Below, piece after piece: positions 10,186 through 21,787 of a stretch of DNA of 64,000 nucleotides. The notes under the pieces were generated by a model. It did not search any database. It saw only the letters and a program-made list of their open reading frames with translations, and was not told the origin of the DNA. Source of the stretch: Cunninghamia lanceolata (Eukaryota > Streptophyta > Pinopsida > Cupressales > Cupressaceae); assembly GCA_027924645.1 (NCBI GenBank), contig BSBN01000047.1, positions 5,704,001 through 5,768,000 on the forward strand. The letters are read 5' to 3'. Both the position numbers and the translations under genes were made by a program. Within the stretch, counting starts at the first letter, position 1. Every line of letters starts with the position of its first letter.

Positions 10186-10969
10186 TGTCACGCCTGCATC
10201 TCCCGCGCGGACGCGACACAAGAACATGCATGTCATGACCACATCGGCCATGTGGTCACGACACGAACTGCGAAATTTTTTTCCTACTTAACCCTCAGAA
10301 CCCCCTCACACGTGTCTGCGTGCTTGGTGGCAATACGTATAGGCGTAGACATGTCTACGTAATTGTGATGGTGAAGGCAGTCTAGGGGTTATGCAACACG
10401 TAGGGTATCGCTTCTAGGGCTAGACTAATTTAATCTAAACCCTTAGTTTCCTAGGTGAGGTGAATTCAACATCGAAACCTAACCTAACTCAGATCAAAAG
10501 CATAATTAATTATGGTGACATGAAGGTGCTCGGTTGAAGGTGGAAAAGATGGAATGGAATAATTAAAACATCTCAAGAAAAATAATTAAGCCCTAGAATC
10601 TAACAAAATTTTGGCAGCATAATGCATTACGGGCGTGAGTGAAAATTCATTACACTATCGCTTAACTGGGTTACGTAGTTTACCTGTTTTGGTTAATCTC
10701 TCTAATTGCTTAGTAAACCAGGACACTTACGCAGGACTTCCAATCTTTGTTTAATGACATTCACTAGGTTTACGCTCGGTTTGATTTTCAACGTTTGAAT
10801 AAAATTGGAATCAATCTGTCCCTAGTTAGTCCTCTCAGTCTATTTCGATATTGACTCGTAATTTCCTCTCTATTGTATTTATTTATTTATTTAATTTGTT
10901 TCATCCCCTTTGTATTCCATTTGGAAATAATTAAACTCCAAAATTGCCATTCCTTTTACAGATCGAACT

Positions 10970-11210
10970 AATATAAATATATATTTTAGTGTAAAAAACA
11001 TACACCTTATTATTATTATTTATATATATATATATTTTCCAAATCTTCCTCTCACAATTTATCAATAATTATTTGTGTATATGAAAAATGATATATTTAC
11101 ATATATGAAAAGAATACATATATATATATATATATATAAGTATATAATATTATTTAAGTGTAACTACACATTTATTAACCAATAATATATATATATATAT
11201 TATTGTTTAT
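10970..11210. repeat. AT-rich microsatellites
   Basis: Several short (TA)n and TTA runs occur here, for example near 11020-11035, 11110-11137 and 11188-11202. Similar TA runs recur near 11830-11870 and 11948-11968 within the same solo LTR. Confidence 0.8.
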
Positions 11211-11607
11211 TCTATCATGTTAAATGATACCCCACTCATAAATTAGAGTGTATTATTATAAAACCAAACTCATGTCATTGAAGTTAAAAATGAACCCTAA
11301 CCCTTTTTGTGTTTTGTTGTGTTTGATGTGTTGCAGGATGGAGAGGGTGATAGCGGCATCAACGATGGAGGACGGACAGAGGGAGCTCGGCGCCGAGGTA
11401 GGGGTCATGGTGGAGGGCGCAGAGAGGAGCTGCAAGGGGTAATAGACGGTGAAGGCATTGGCAGAGGCGAAGGGTGCTGCGGGGGGGGCACGGATGGCAG
11501 AGGGTTCACAGCCGCGGTGGGGGATAAGTGTTGGTGGGGAGTAGCCCGCAGGGGCTTCGGTGTAGACAGGGGTGTGGGAAGCCCACAGGGATTTGGCAGA
11601 AACAGGG

Positions 11608-11680
11608 GTGTGGGGAGGGGCGGAGCCCCACCCACATCCCACGGAGTGGGGTGTGGGTGGGGCTCCGCCCCTCCCCACAC
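11608..11680. repeat. 35-bp-arm GC-rich hairpin
   Basis: Left arm 11608-11642 and right arm 11646-11680 pair with one mismatch around the loop GGA. Each arm carries GGGGAGGGGCGGAG or its complement. The related solo LTR has the same hairpin at 54895-54969 with compensating length change. Confidence 0.9.
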
Positions 11681-11698
11681 CCACAGTATGTAAGCTTC

Positions 11699-11720
11699 GG
11701 TGGGGGTTTAAACCCCCACC
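11699..11720. repeat. 22-bp perfect palindrome
   Basis: GGTGGGGGTTT is followed at once by its complement. It sits 18 bases after the GC-rich hairpin. The second copy has GTGGGGGTTT/GAACCCCCAC at 54989-55008. Confidence 0.85.
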
Positions 11721-14700
11721 AACAATGTATAAATTTTGACTGTGTTTTTTTTTTAAAAAATTATTCAAAACTGTAATGTACATACAGTATTTACATAATA
11801 CTTGATTTCAAACCAAGTTTTCAGTTAAAGCATATATATATATCCGTAAATATATATATATATATACATATATGTATTTTCTCAGATTATTCTTTTTCCC
11901 TTTTTTTTTTATATGCAAGGTCATCCATCATTTATACATTTTCTAAAATATATATATATATATATATATTTATTTCTCTCAATGGTAAAGAACATTAAAA
12001 TGACAGCAATAGAATCTTAGATGGCTAAAGCAACTAAGTTAGGGTGGAAAGATGATGTATATATATTTTCAAATACATATATATTCTGTATATACAAGCA
12101 CAAGTATCAAATTTACACATAGCCTAGCTTTCTAAGAGAACACTAATCTGTTTTAACATAGAAAAATTAGCTTTCTATTTTAAAAGGCATCATTACAAGA
12201 GCATTTATATGTATATTTTCTTTTGCAACAACACTATAGAAAATTCCTTTTTGAACAGATTAACTACACATAAATCCACCCTTTCATTTGGTGCAACAAA
12301 TAAGATGAGTAAATTACAAATTTTAATTGAACTTCCAACAGCTCTTTCCTCCTAACCGCAAGTTAATAACATGAAACTTCTAATGTAACATAAATAAAAG
12401 AACTAGGATAAATAGTCTCACTTTCTTGTATGCAATAAAACATAGACAACAACTTATACATTATCCCTTTTCTTTTGGACAGTAGCAACAAATGTTTCTA
12501 ACTTTCTCTTTCATTCACAACAAGGTTTAAAACAGCAACATAATAACATATGCCTACTTATCTTTTTTTTTTGTTTGGAAACAGATAGTGACAACAAATG
12601 TAAATACAACTTCTCATATATTTCACAATTTTCATAGCTCCTAAAAAAAAATAATAGTAAGTGAACAGCATTACAAAATTTGACTGATTGTTACATTCCA
12701 TTAGCTAATACATGGCAAGTAACATAGCACTCTTACAAGCAACTACCAAGCAACAAGGCCACTAAGGCCATGGCTATATTAGCCACTAAGATACTACAAG
12801 GCCACACAAAAAGGGGCTCCAACACAACTTCACTTCTTTTCTCACAACCTACAAAGAACACCACAACAAGAACACAAAACTAGCCACTACAAAAGCTCTC
12901 CTCCCTACAATAGACCCGCAAGTGGGTCACCCCCGAGCTAGGGAGGTAGGGATTTCACACAGGGTTTCATTCCACAACAACAATCACACACTAAACACAA
13001 ACACCCCATAGGATTAACACAATACTTAACTCATAAGAATGAGTTTGGTGAGGGTAGGGAATGGACCCCTCAACTTAAAAGGCCTCCCAAATGATAAAAA
13101 TCTCAACTCATGGCCTCAAGCCAAAATCTCCAAAACACACCATCCTCCAAATCACAAGTACTCCATGGCACTCTTGCCATCCAATAAATCACAACCCATG
13201 GCCTCAAGATAAAAATCTCCATAACACCACCCTCCACAAAAATAAGCCCTCAAGGCAATATTACAAACTGTGGGAGTAACCTCAAGGAGGTTCCTTTCCC
13301 CTACCCATACAAGTTGAGCATTACCTCCATTGGAGGTGCTCTCACCATAACACCCATCCCAACATCACAATGCAAACAACACACAACCAAAATCTAAAAC
13401 ATTAAACTTCATATAAGCAAAGGTAAGAAAGCAAGTAAAGAGGCCTACCTTCAAGGCCCTGGCAATGGAAGTAAGATTGGTGAAGAGCTCCAAGCCTTCC
13501 CAATTCTCCCAACTCCTCCAAACTAGAAAAGAAACTAAAATTTGCAAGAAGACTAAAATTTGCAAGGAAAGAACCAGAAAAAGAAGAACCAGAAGAACCC
13601 CCACTCCTCTACAAGAGGAGCTATTATAGGCCATCAACTTGGCCTTGAGGGATGAGAAGGTGACACTTGTCACCCTCTCCTTTCCCCTCCAATGCCACTT
13701 GCAAGGGAGAGGGAGTATGAGGATGACAAGTGTCATCCTCTCATTCCACCCCCATCTCCACTTCCTCCACTAGTGCTCCCACACAAGTGGGAGGGGGACA
13801 AATGGTGAGTTGGATTCCCACTCACAACTCCAAGAAGACAAGGATCTTGAATTGTGCTCCCACTCACTTGGGAGCCTTGGAGGCCTCTTGGAGAACTCCC
13901 AAGTCCACCTTGGGAATGATTCCCAAACCTTGGGATGGGAGAAGTGTCCTTCCCAAGGCAAGGCCCATCCCCCATCTTCCCTCAATTCCAAATTCGTCAC
14001 TCTTACTAAACCATGGTTTAGAGTGACCTAGGGTGAGTCCAAACTAGGGTTAGATGGTCCAAGTTGACCCTAGACTCATGGTTAACCACCTAGGGTAACT
14101 TTTGGGACACTAGGGTTCATGAAGGGGTTAAAAATCCACATTTAAATGGCCTCAAAAAATAAGATAAATACCCAGTGGTGTTAATCCAAAAAACAAAATT
14201 ACACAACACTTATTATTAATCAATTTAAATAAAAAGGGTACTAAGGCCAAAATAAATAAAATTAAATCAAGCACAATAATTTCACACTCAAATTCAAACG
14301 TGATCCTTATCCCTCTTGGGAATGGATTGGTTTTACAGGGGATAACATAGTGTGAATTCTACCTCTAATTTCCCGTGGCTAGGGAATGTAAAACCTGCAC
14401 ATCTTAATCAAGTGCCAATCCTGTCATGAAAAGTCATAGCCGAAGCAACTGGAAATTAAATTCACGCAAACAAATACAACAATATCCATAAATACATAAA
14501 TCCAAATTAACTGCACTATCCAAACATATGTCAATTAGTCCATATCACATAACCACTAGAATCTCATCACAACACATCATCAAATATAAACTCGTAAGTT
14601 GAATCACACAATTAGCATCACTATGATCAAATTGAGTCACATATGTCAAATCAATGTCCTAACATAAACAGTGGATAAAAATCTAGTCTACATAATGAAA

Positions 14701-14786
14701 CATAATCACTAAGGTCTGATAATGTCATCTACTGCATGGCATAATGATCACAATAAGGGAGGTAATATAATCGGCCTCACATCTGG

Positions 14787-15357
14787 TAAATTGTCACCAT
14801 CTGATCCATCTTGTATTTGAAGATTTGACGACTCACATTCAAATTCTAAGGAATAAGTGATCGTGAAAATCTAGTTCGCATAAGCTGGGAGTAATGGTAG
14901 ACAAGACTATTTTCAACCCCAAAATTAATGATTCTTTCTATATAATTTCCTTTTTCAATTATCCCTGGGTCTTATTCAATTGCTCGGAGTATCCAGATGA
15001 GGAAATTAGCGGCCGCGGCAAACTTCCTGGCATCCTTTCAAGGTTTGTCAAGCGAAAAATTTAGTAAGTTACTTACACATTGTACCCCTCCATTCTGTTG
15101 TTCTTTTGAGGTTCTTGCATTCCGTTATTCATTTCTATGAAGTTGTTTAAAACCTAAAGTATCATAGCACAGTTTTCATTCAAGTCTTTATCTGAAATTG
15201 TGTAAAATAATGAACCCTAGATTAACTAAAAAAACCCTTGTCTCTCAGTTTAATTTTGCAAATGGCTCCCCCAAAAGCTCTCGTCCCCTTTGCTTCCTGA
15301 AGCTGAACTTTACATGAAGGTCTTTTATCCTAACTCCCTAGTTCTTTTGCTTAGAAA
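14787..15357. other. No gene recognised
   Basis: AT-rich DNA after the solo LTR. It contains one GCGGCCGC near 15010 but no convincing frame. It may be the 5' leader of the broken frame that follows. Confidence 0.5.
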
Positions 15358-18002
15358 ATGAAAGTCCAAGGTCTTGAATCAGTTGGAGGGCTGGTTGATA
15401 AATATTATGGCTATAAGGTTACATATATCCCAATACCAGGGTGGTTACTATTTTTCCATTGGTGGGGTTGAAGGAATGCCCATTCTCTGATCTCAAATAT
15501 ATGGAGATTACACCTAGGGAAGTTAGTGGTCACTAATGTCTTTGATGATATTGATTTGCTTTGGGCCATGGCCTCCAAATATGATGAAACTTTCTGAGTG
15601 ATAAAGGGAGTTGGAGGAGGCCCTTTGGGAAAAATTAACAAATAGTCTATCTCTAAAATCTTTGGACTCAACTTGGTTTCTAGCACAAAATTGGACCTAG
15701 ATGAATTCAAGAAGAAATGTCTACTAGATAAAAGTAGTTATAGGACAATGCATTTACCCAGACATAAGGAAAAGGGTATTAATCGTAGGTCAATCAAAAT
15801 CACACAAAATAATTCAAAACCCTTTAAGCTAGAAACTTTTGAAAACTATCTTGCAATGACATATTATGCATTGTGTCAGGTCTTAGGGTAAGATAAAAAG
15901 GAAAGGATCCCTATTTCATATACTTAGATGGAAACTGATATTCAGCATGTATCTGTGAATTGTGCATTTGATTATGCTTCTTATTTAGTTGATCGTATAC
16001 ATCAAGGATTGATAGACATCAAGAAAAATAAGGAAGCATTAAAATTCCAATGGTATTCCTTATTATACCATATGTTTTTATATGAAGGGAGAGAGAAATG
16101 GGATTCAAGATTAATGGTTAACCAAGTTGAAAATATGAGAAACTCACTTCTAGTCCAATGTTGGACACATATTTGGGATAAACATGATGCTGATTCAAGC
16201 TATAAAGTTTTTAGGGATTATTTTGCCATAACAATGTTGCTTTACTTGCAGATAGATGTGCCTAGGATCCCACTTCAGATATTAGAATTTTTTAGGCCAG
16301 GGACAAGGAAACCTTCTTTGGATATTTAACATAATTGGGGAGATTTCATTCTCCATACAGAGTGTATAGTCTTAAGAGTTTATGGATGCCCAGTAGGTCC
16401 ACATATTTTGCCTAAATATGTACCTTTGAGAACTTGTTTTTTGGAGGTTATTTGGCAACTGGTTGAGTAAGAAAAGGCTCACTTGGCAAACTAGAAGAAG
16501 GGATCTTTCTTCCCTTTCTTGATAATTTTTTCTAACTTTAGATGAATAAAGATGGTTTTGATAGACTGAATGGTAAGTTACATGTTTTAAAGATGCAACA
16601 GGAACGTACTAGATGTTTTGATCCTAAAATTTTCATAAATAATCTTAGGAAAATCATTAAGAGATCTACCTTTGTCCATCAAGTTTATGACTTTGAGGAT
16701 GTCATCATAAATGTTTATAGTGAAAAGGAACTTGAACTGAGAAGAGCAAAATGGACAAGCTTTTTAAAGTATGGGGAAAGGCTGAAAAAGAAAAATCCTT
16801 ATTATAAGGGGGCATACATAACTGTTGACCATCCTATCACTCGCATAAAGACAATTTTAACACATATTGATGAAATAATTGGTCAGGTTGCTTCTATACA
16901 GAAGAAAGGTAAAGAACTTGAGAGACCTGTTGGAGAGCAGAGACCATCATATTAACCTCTAGGTGATATGAAATTGAAATACACATTCAGGAGGGAGGTC
17001 AGAAGGGTAGAACAAGTTCCACATGCACTTCCATGTACTCAGCTTACTCTATCCCTTCCACCAGTATAACCAATGATTCTTCCCTCTATACAAATAGTTG
17101 ATTTGGATTCACCCTTTGGTGAATCATCTCCAAAGAGGAGAAAGATTGAATAGTGCCCTCTGGTAGATTATCCAAGTGAAGAAGAAGATGAAATGGAGGT
17201 AACTGAAGATGACATAAATTAGGAGATGCCTTCTCCCAAGAGAAATGAGCCTGAACAACCACCTTTGGATAGAGTAACAGACATTATCATTCAAGGAAAG
17301 GATAGCTCTGATGATATAAGGGCTGTAGCTTGCCAAAGATTTATGATTGATGATTAATTTGTAAATTCTCAGGAGTTTATTGATTTCCTATGGAGATGTA
17401 AAAGAGAGGAATATACAAGAAGATTGAAAGAGGAAATGGAGAAGTCTCCTTAGTAAACTCGAGAACAAGTATCCCATAGGATACTAAAACAAATGAAGGC
17501 ATAAGCTAAAGGTATTATTCCTGAAGAAGGTAGGAGAATGGTTAGAGAAAGTGGCATTTTATTGCTCCCTGAGTGAGATATAGCCTTTGCCATTGCCCTA
17601 GATACTATAAGGAAAAAAGATAAAGAGGTTTTCTCTTCAGAGGATGAAGTTGTTGGAGCTCTATCCAGTGTAGGTTTTAACCTAGAGTGGGAAACATTGG
17701 CAATTTGGGCTTTAGCCCCCAAAACTGATAAGCCATTAGTGGCTAAACCTGATAGGGATCTAAGAGGGAGTTTAATTTTTAAGAGTATCTGACACTCTAG
17801 CTACTGAGGTAGCTTCAATGGTGGTGGAGGTTGCAAGGTTTAATAAGGCAACCACTGATACACTCCGAAGCAGATATGATAAATTGCAAGAGGATCACAT
17901 ATAGGTATTGCATGAATATAATAAATTGAAATAGCTAGAGGCTTAGTGGAAGCAACAATGACATGAATCAACCTCATCTCCTTTTCCAACAACACTAGTA
18001 GT
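15358..18002 (+). pseudogene. Long broken reading frame of unknown family
   Basis: From ATG 15358 one frame runs to 16329 with scattered stops (TGA, TAG, TAA). From 16542 a second frame runs to about 17793, and a third carries on to 18002. Restoring none of the stops, coding character is still clear: long stretches of varied residues such as IWRLHLGKLVVTNVFDD, WYSLLYHMFLYEGREKW and RIHQGLIDIKKNKEA. Nearer the end come PKRRKIE (nuclear-signal-like), an acidic EEEDEMEVTEDD patch, and a coiled-coil-like tail (RSRYDKLQEDH). Most stops are where Gln or Trp would fit, typical of methyl-cytosine decay. I do not recognise the family. A retroelement protein is likely from context, as the frame ends exactly where the 18003 repeat begins. 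Confidence 0.55.
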
Positions 18003-18091
18003 TGTAGACACCTAAAATTGGCTCAGGTTGAATTAAGTAAATATTCTAATATTTATCTTAATTCATATTTTCTTCTGTCAATTAAATAAAT

Positions 18092-18968
18092 ATTATAAGT
18101 TTATTTGATTGGTTCATTATCCTACAATTAAATAAAATTATTTTATTTAATTAAAATCCCTAAATTCTTCTAATGTCTCAAATCCTAAATCCACCTCACA
18201 AAATCCACTTCATCAATCCACCTCATCAATCCACTTCATCTTTCCACCTCATCCCTTCCACCTCACCATGTTGCACATATAATTAAATATTCTTAATATT
18301 TAATTAGCTAATATCCTCCAAAATCTAAAAATAAATCTTTAATTCAATTATTCCCCACTATCCTCCACTATTGAGTTCTTAATTCAATTATTCCCCACTA
18401 TCATCCACTATTGAATTCTTAATTCAATTGTTCCCCACTATCCTCCACTATTGAATTCTTAATTCAATTGTTCCCCACTATCATCCACTATTGAATTCTT
18501 AATTCAATTGTCATAACCCACTATCCTCCACTATTGAATTCTTAATTCAATTGTCATAACCCACTCTTCTCAAAAAAGAATTTTTAATTCATCCATTATG
18601 AATTAAAGATTCACAAAAAATGAGAGCCATTGATCTCATCTTTTGATCCTCACCCTCCATTTTCTTTTCAAAAAATCTATAAATGAAACCCTTCTCTAAA
18701 CAATTAAGGGGGGACTTCATTCTAGCATCCTTATCATGCCCAACTTCTTCTAGAAATCTTCTTCTGGCGTCCTCATAATACCCACATTCTTCTCAATTCC
18801 GTTCTTCATACCCTCCTAATGCAGAAATCATTCTAGCCATCCCACATCCTCTATTCATTATCCCTATGTTTGAAGCTCATCTTCAACACAACAAAATATC
18901 ACAGCCATTCCGTTCTTGTCACCGTCAACAAGCAAGGAAGCAAGCTCATTGAGGGCCAATCTTTTTCA
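18092..18968 (+). repeat. Left direct repeat (LTR-like), 877 bp
   Basis: It starts ATTATAAGTTTATTTG and ends GGGCCAATCTTTTTCA, and carries the 40-bp minisatellite and a block of CCACCTCATC units. Matched by 25081-25943 at very high identity, so the duplication is young compared with other elements here. Confidence 0.85.
18341..18566. repeat. 40-bp minisatellite in the left repeat
   Basis: Five to six units, each containing TTCTTAATTCAATT, CCCCACTATC and TCCACTATTGAA, with period 40 bases (43 in the last units, which have GTCATAACCC in place of GTTCCCC). Confidence 0.85.
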
Positions 18969-19375
18969 CTCTTAGCTAAGCCCCAAAGAACTTTATACCT
19001 TTGGGAAGCGAAGGTGAAGGGTGGGTTATCCCCTTCTCCCAGCTGTGTGACAAGATTTCACTTTCAAATTCCTAGTCAACCTTTTGCAATCTAGTCTAAG
19101 ACCTAATTGGCCATACCAACTTGACTAGACATTAGGCTTGTGATGTGTTTTCAAGTGCTTGCTTAATAATAATCACATTTCATTTTCAAAGTAAAAAAAA
19201 CTTGCTTATGTGTCTTGTGTGAGTGATTCATGTGTGTATATAAACAAATCAATATAAACTTTCATCCTAGTCACCTTCATCCTAATCAACTTCATCCAAA
19301 CAATCCACATCATCATCGAATCATAACCAAGCACTTGCCAAAAAGGACTTAAGACTTAAACACTTGTGTGACATC

Positions 19376-21787
19376 ATGTTAACCTTAGAGGACCTCCAAA
19401 AGCTCCTTCATATGCTTCACCACATGCATGCAAGTCCAAGTGGCCCTTTGTATATAAACCGTGCTAGCCTCATACAAAAAGACTTAATTACCTTTGACAA
19501 GGGAGATACCAATCTAGCCAATGCATCTTATGAGTGGCCTTCACCATCCAATCCCATGCCAACACATGAGCCAACAAGTCTTATCATAATACCACCATGT
19601 GATCCTACCCCTAGTCCATCTTGTAGCCCATCACACCCTTCATCAACTCCATACCCATGTTCTACCAATCCTCTAGCACAGGATCCCTTGGACATAATCA
19701 TACAACAATTAGTTCAAACAAATTTGATTGATCTACCACCGATAGACCTTTTTGAACCAATCCTTAAACCCCTTTGATATAATGAAAACCATTATTGTGC
19801 ATACCATAGATATAAGGGCCATACAATAACCCATTGTGTCAGGCTTAAGAGATTGATCAAAAACATCATAAATTGTGGTAAGATTATCCCTTCATCCAAT
19901 CCAAATCCTAATCCACCCAATCCAATTAGCCCCCAATCTAATCCTAGTCCTAAGCCTACAACATCATCTACTATTATTGCTCATCCATTATATCATCCAT
20001 CTACCCATACACCTGCGACGGATGTGATCCAAGGACTACTAGCAGAAAGTCAACCATGTCCCCAAAGTCTGGTCCTTGACCTTACCAAAGACTCTTCCAA
20101 TACCATGTCAAATCCTACCACCCCTTCATGTCATCTGCAACCCCTTGAGCTTCTGAAAGAGCCTTCTACCAAGCACCAGAGTCAAGGTCCATCACACGCT
20201 CATGTTGTTGACCACGAGCCCATCCAAGCGCCTTCCACTTCCATTCAAGCAACCCAAGAGTTATGTCAAAGGTTTAATCCTAAGCATGTGGAAACATTAA
20301 GCCCTAGTCCAACTCAAGATCAAATCACTTTTATGCAACCCATCCATAATATGTATCTTTTCCATGATCAAGATGATAGCCATAATGATGAATCTATCCA
20401 TGGGCACCTTGATCCTATCCATCTCCCAACAACCATTCACGAGCAAGCTATCCAAATTCAACCCATCCATAACATTTACCTTTTTTATGATCAAGATATT
20501 ATCGCTGATGACGAACCTATACAAGAGAACATTCATCCCATCATGCTAAATCCTATCTATGATCAAAATCCCATCTATGATGAAGAGCCTAGCTATGATT
20601 AAGTAGACTATGATGATCCTCTATGCCCACTTTATGTGTCCCATGGTCCTGAGCCTATCACCCCATCTAGTCCTACCCAAAATCCAACAACTTCCACTTC
20701 CCTTGATGAGACACCTGCCTCCCAAGCAAGCGTAGAAGATCAAACCAGTAATACTCCTCTTCCATCTGTTATGGACCAAGCGGCAAATCCTCCACCATAT
20801 ATCCTTGGTCTTACTACCTTCATGCATGAATGTTCTTTCTTAGAACACCAACAACCATTATCTACTATCTCGCCTTCCTCATCCAATAAAGAACTTGTGT
20901 CTAGTGTTCCACCTACACATAATCCTGCTGTCCGCCGCATTCTCCAACATATGAACTATCAAGGTAAAGGCTTAGGCCTTCATGAACAAGGTATTTTGGA
21001 GCTCGTCCATGTCAATGTTCCTCCTCCTTCATACGGCTTGGGATACATACCCCAAGGTGAGCAAACTCAAGATGTTGGTACTTCCTCCACTCCTCCTAAG
21101 TCTACCACTTTCCATCACAAATCCTATCATATTCCCAAAACATATGTCGCCATTCCACCTCCATCATTCTATAATTGTCAAAAGCACGTGACCATACACC
21201 TTCCACCATCTAATCTCCCTCCGCTACTTCCAACTCCTAATATCTCACCATCCAAACTCCCTCCGCTACTTCCAACTCCTAATATAACACCATCCAAACT
21301 CCCTCTGCTACTTCCAACTCCTAATATCCCACCATCCAATCTACCTCCTTTACTTCCAAATCCTAACACCCCTCCATGCCTTTTACCACCACTTCTTCCA
21401 ACACCTTATCCATCCATCTATAAATCTTCTAAATATCCCAATCATGGCCGACAAATGCACATATTGTCTAAATAAGGAGCTTTCACCAACCTCACTTCTA
21501 CCATCCCACGAAGATTCAATGACAAATATGTGGATGCCTCTACCTATAAAATAAAAAATCCTAAGAGTCCTCATGACCTAGGATATAAAAGCCAAGAATC
21601 AAAGAATTATCCATATCAAAAGCTGCATACACCCATACACCTCAATGCCAAATTGAAAAAGTTGTGGGTCCCCAAGCAACAAATGCTTACTCCAAAAGCT
21701 ACACAAAAGCTGCCTACACCCAAACCCATACCTTCACAGGTACTATCTAAAAAAAAATGGTTTGGGTACCCAAGCAAAGAGCCCTAA
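19376..21787 (+). pseudogene. Proline-rich Gag with zinc knuckle and G-patch-like motif, broken by stops
   Basis: One frame runs from ATG 19376 to TAA 21785, broken by TGA 19775, TAA 20600 and TAA 21473. Order of parts: a short N-terminal helical piece; a Pro/Ser-rich linker; a C-X2-H-X4-H-X4-C knuckle (CAYHRYKGHTITHC, about 19794-19835) of the form seen in Tat/Ogre Gag; long Pro/His-rich repeats, including two copies of an HN(M/I)YLF(H/Y)DQD block near 20345 and 20470; a G-patch-like motif at 20917-21050 (MNYQGKGLGLHEQGI, then YGLGYIP); and five 14-residue repeats of the form PPSNLPPLLPTPNI at 21199-21412. Glycine-rich G-patches bind RNA and are known next to protease in some retroelements. 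No protease follows here. Without suppression the product would be truncated. Confidence 0.7.
21199..21412 (+). repeat. 42-bp coding minisatellite
   Basis: Five in-frame units of 42 bases, each with CTCCCTCCGCTACTTCCAAC or a close variant, encode LPPLLPTPN repeats. Units differ by a few bases. Confidence 0.85.

Larger units (their letters stand above)
10186..14781. mobile_element. Giant solo LTR, 4.6 kb (copy 1)
   Basis: The unit begins TGTCACGCC and ends GGCCTCACA and is flanked by the exact 5-bp duplication TCTGG (10181-10185 and 14782-14786). It has no gag or pol. The same family recurs at 53182-57959 with matching ends and landmarks: an ACGGGCGTGAGT block (10629), a GC-rich hairpin (11608-11680), a block around 12897-12946 with GGGTCACCCCCGAGCTAGGGAG, and CATAGCCGAAGCAACT (14437). 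TG...CA ends, 5-bp duplications and lack of internal genes fit a solo LTR left by recombination. A non-coding LARD-like element is the alternative. G-rich short frames at 11250-11780 on both strands come from the hairpin region and are not taken as genes. Confidence 0.85.

Noticed and set aside
11256..11783. 175-codon minus-strand frame and 128-codon plus-strand frame, Gly/Pro rich
   Set aside because: Both arise from the GC-rich inverted repeat, where both strands stay open by composition. The same happens at 54580-55010.
13365..14031. Overlapping frames on both strands, 70-120 codons
   Set aside because: Within the solo LTR, no domain, and not kept at the matching place in copy 2.
18341..18566. 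CRISPR-like regular 40-base repeats
   Set aside because: Units are directly abutting with no unique spacers, and the context is a plant retroelement.
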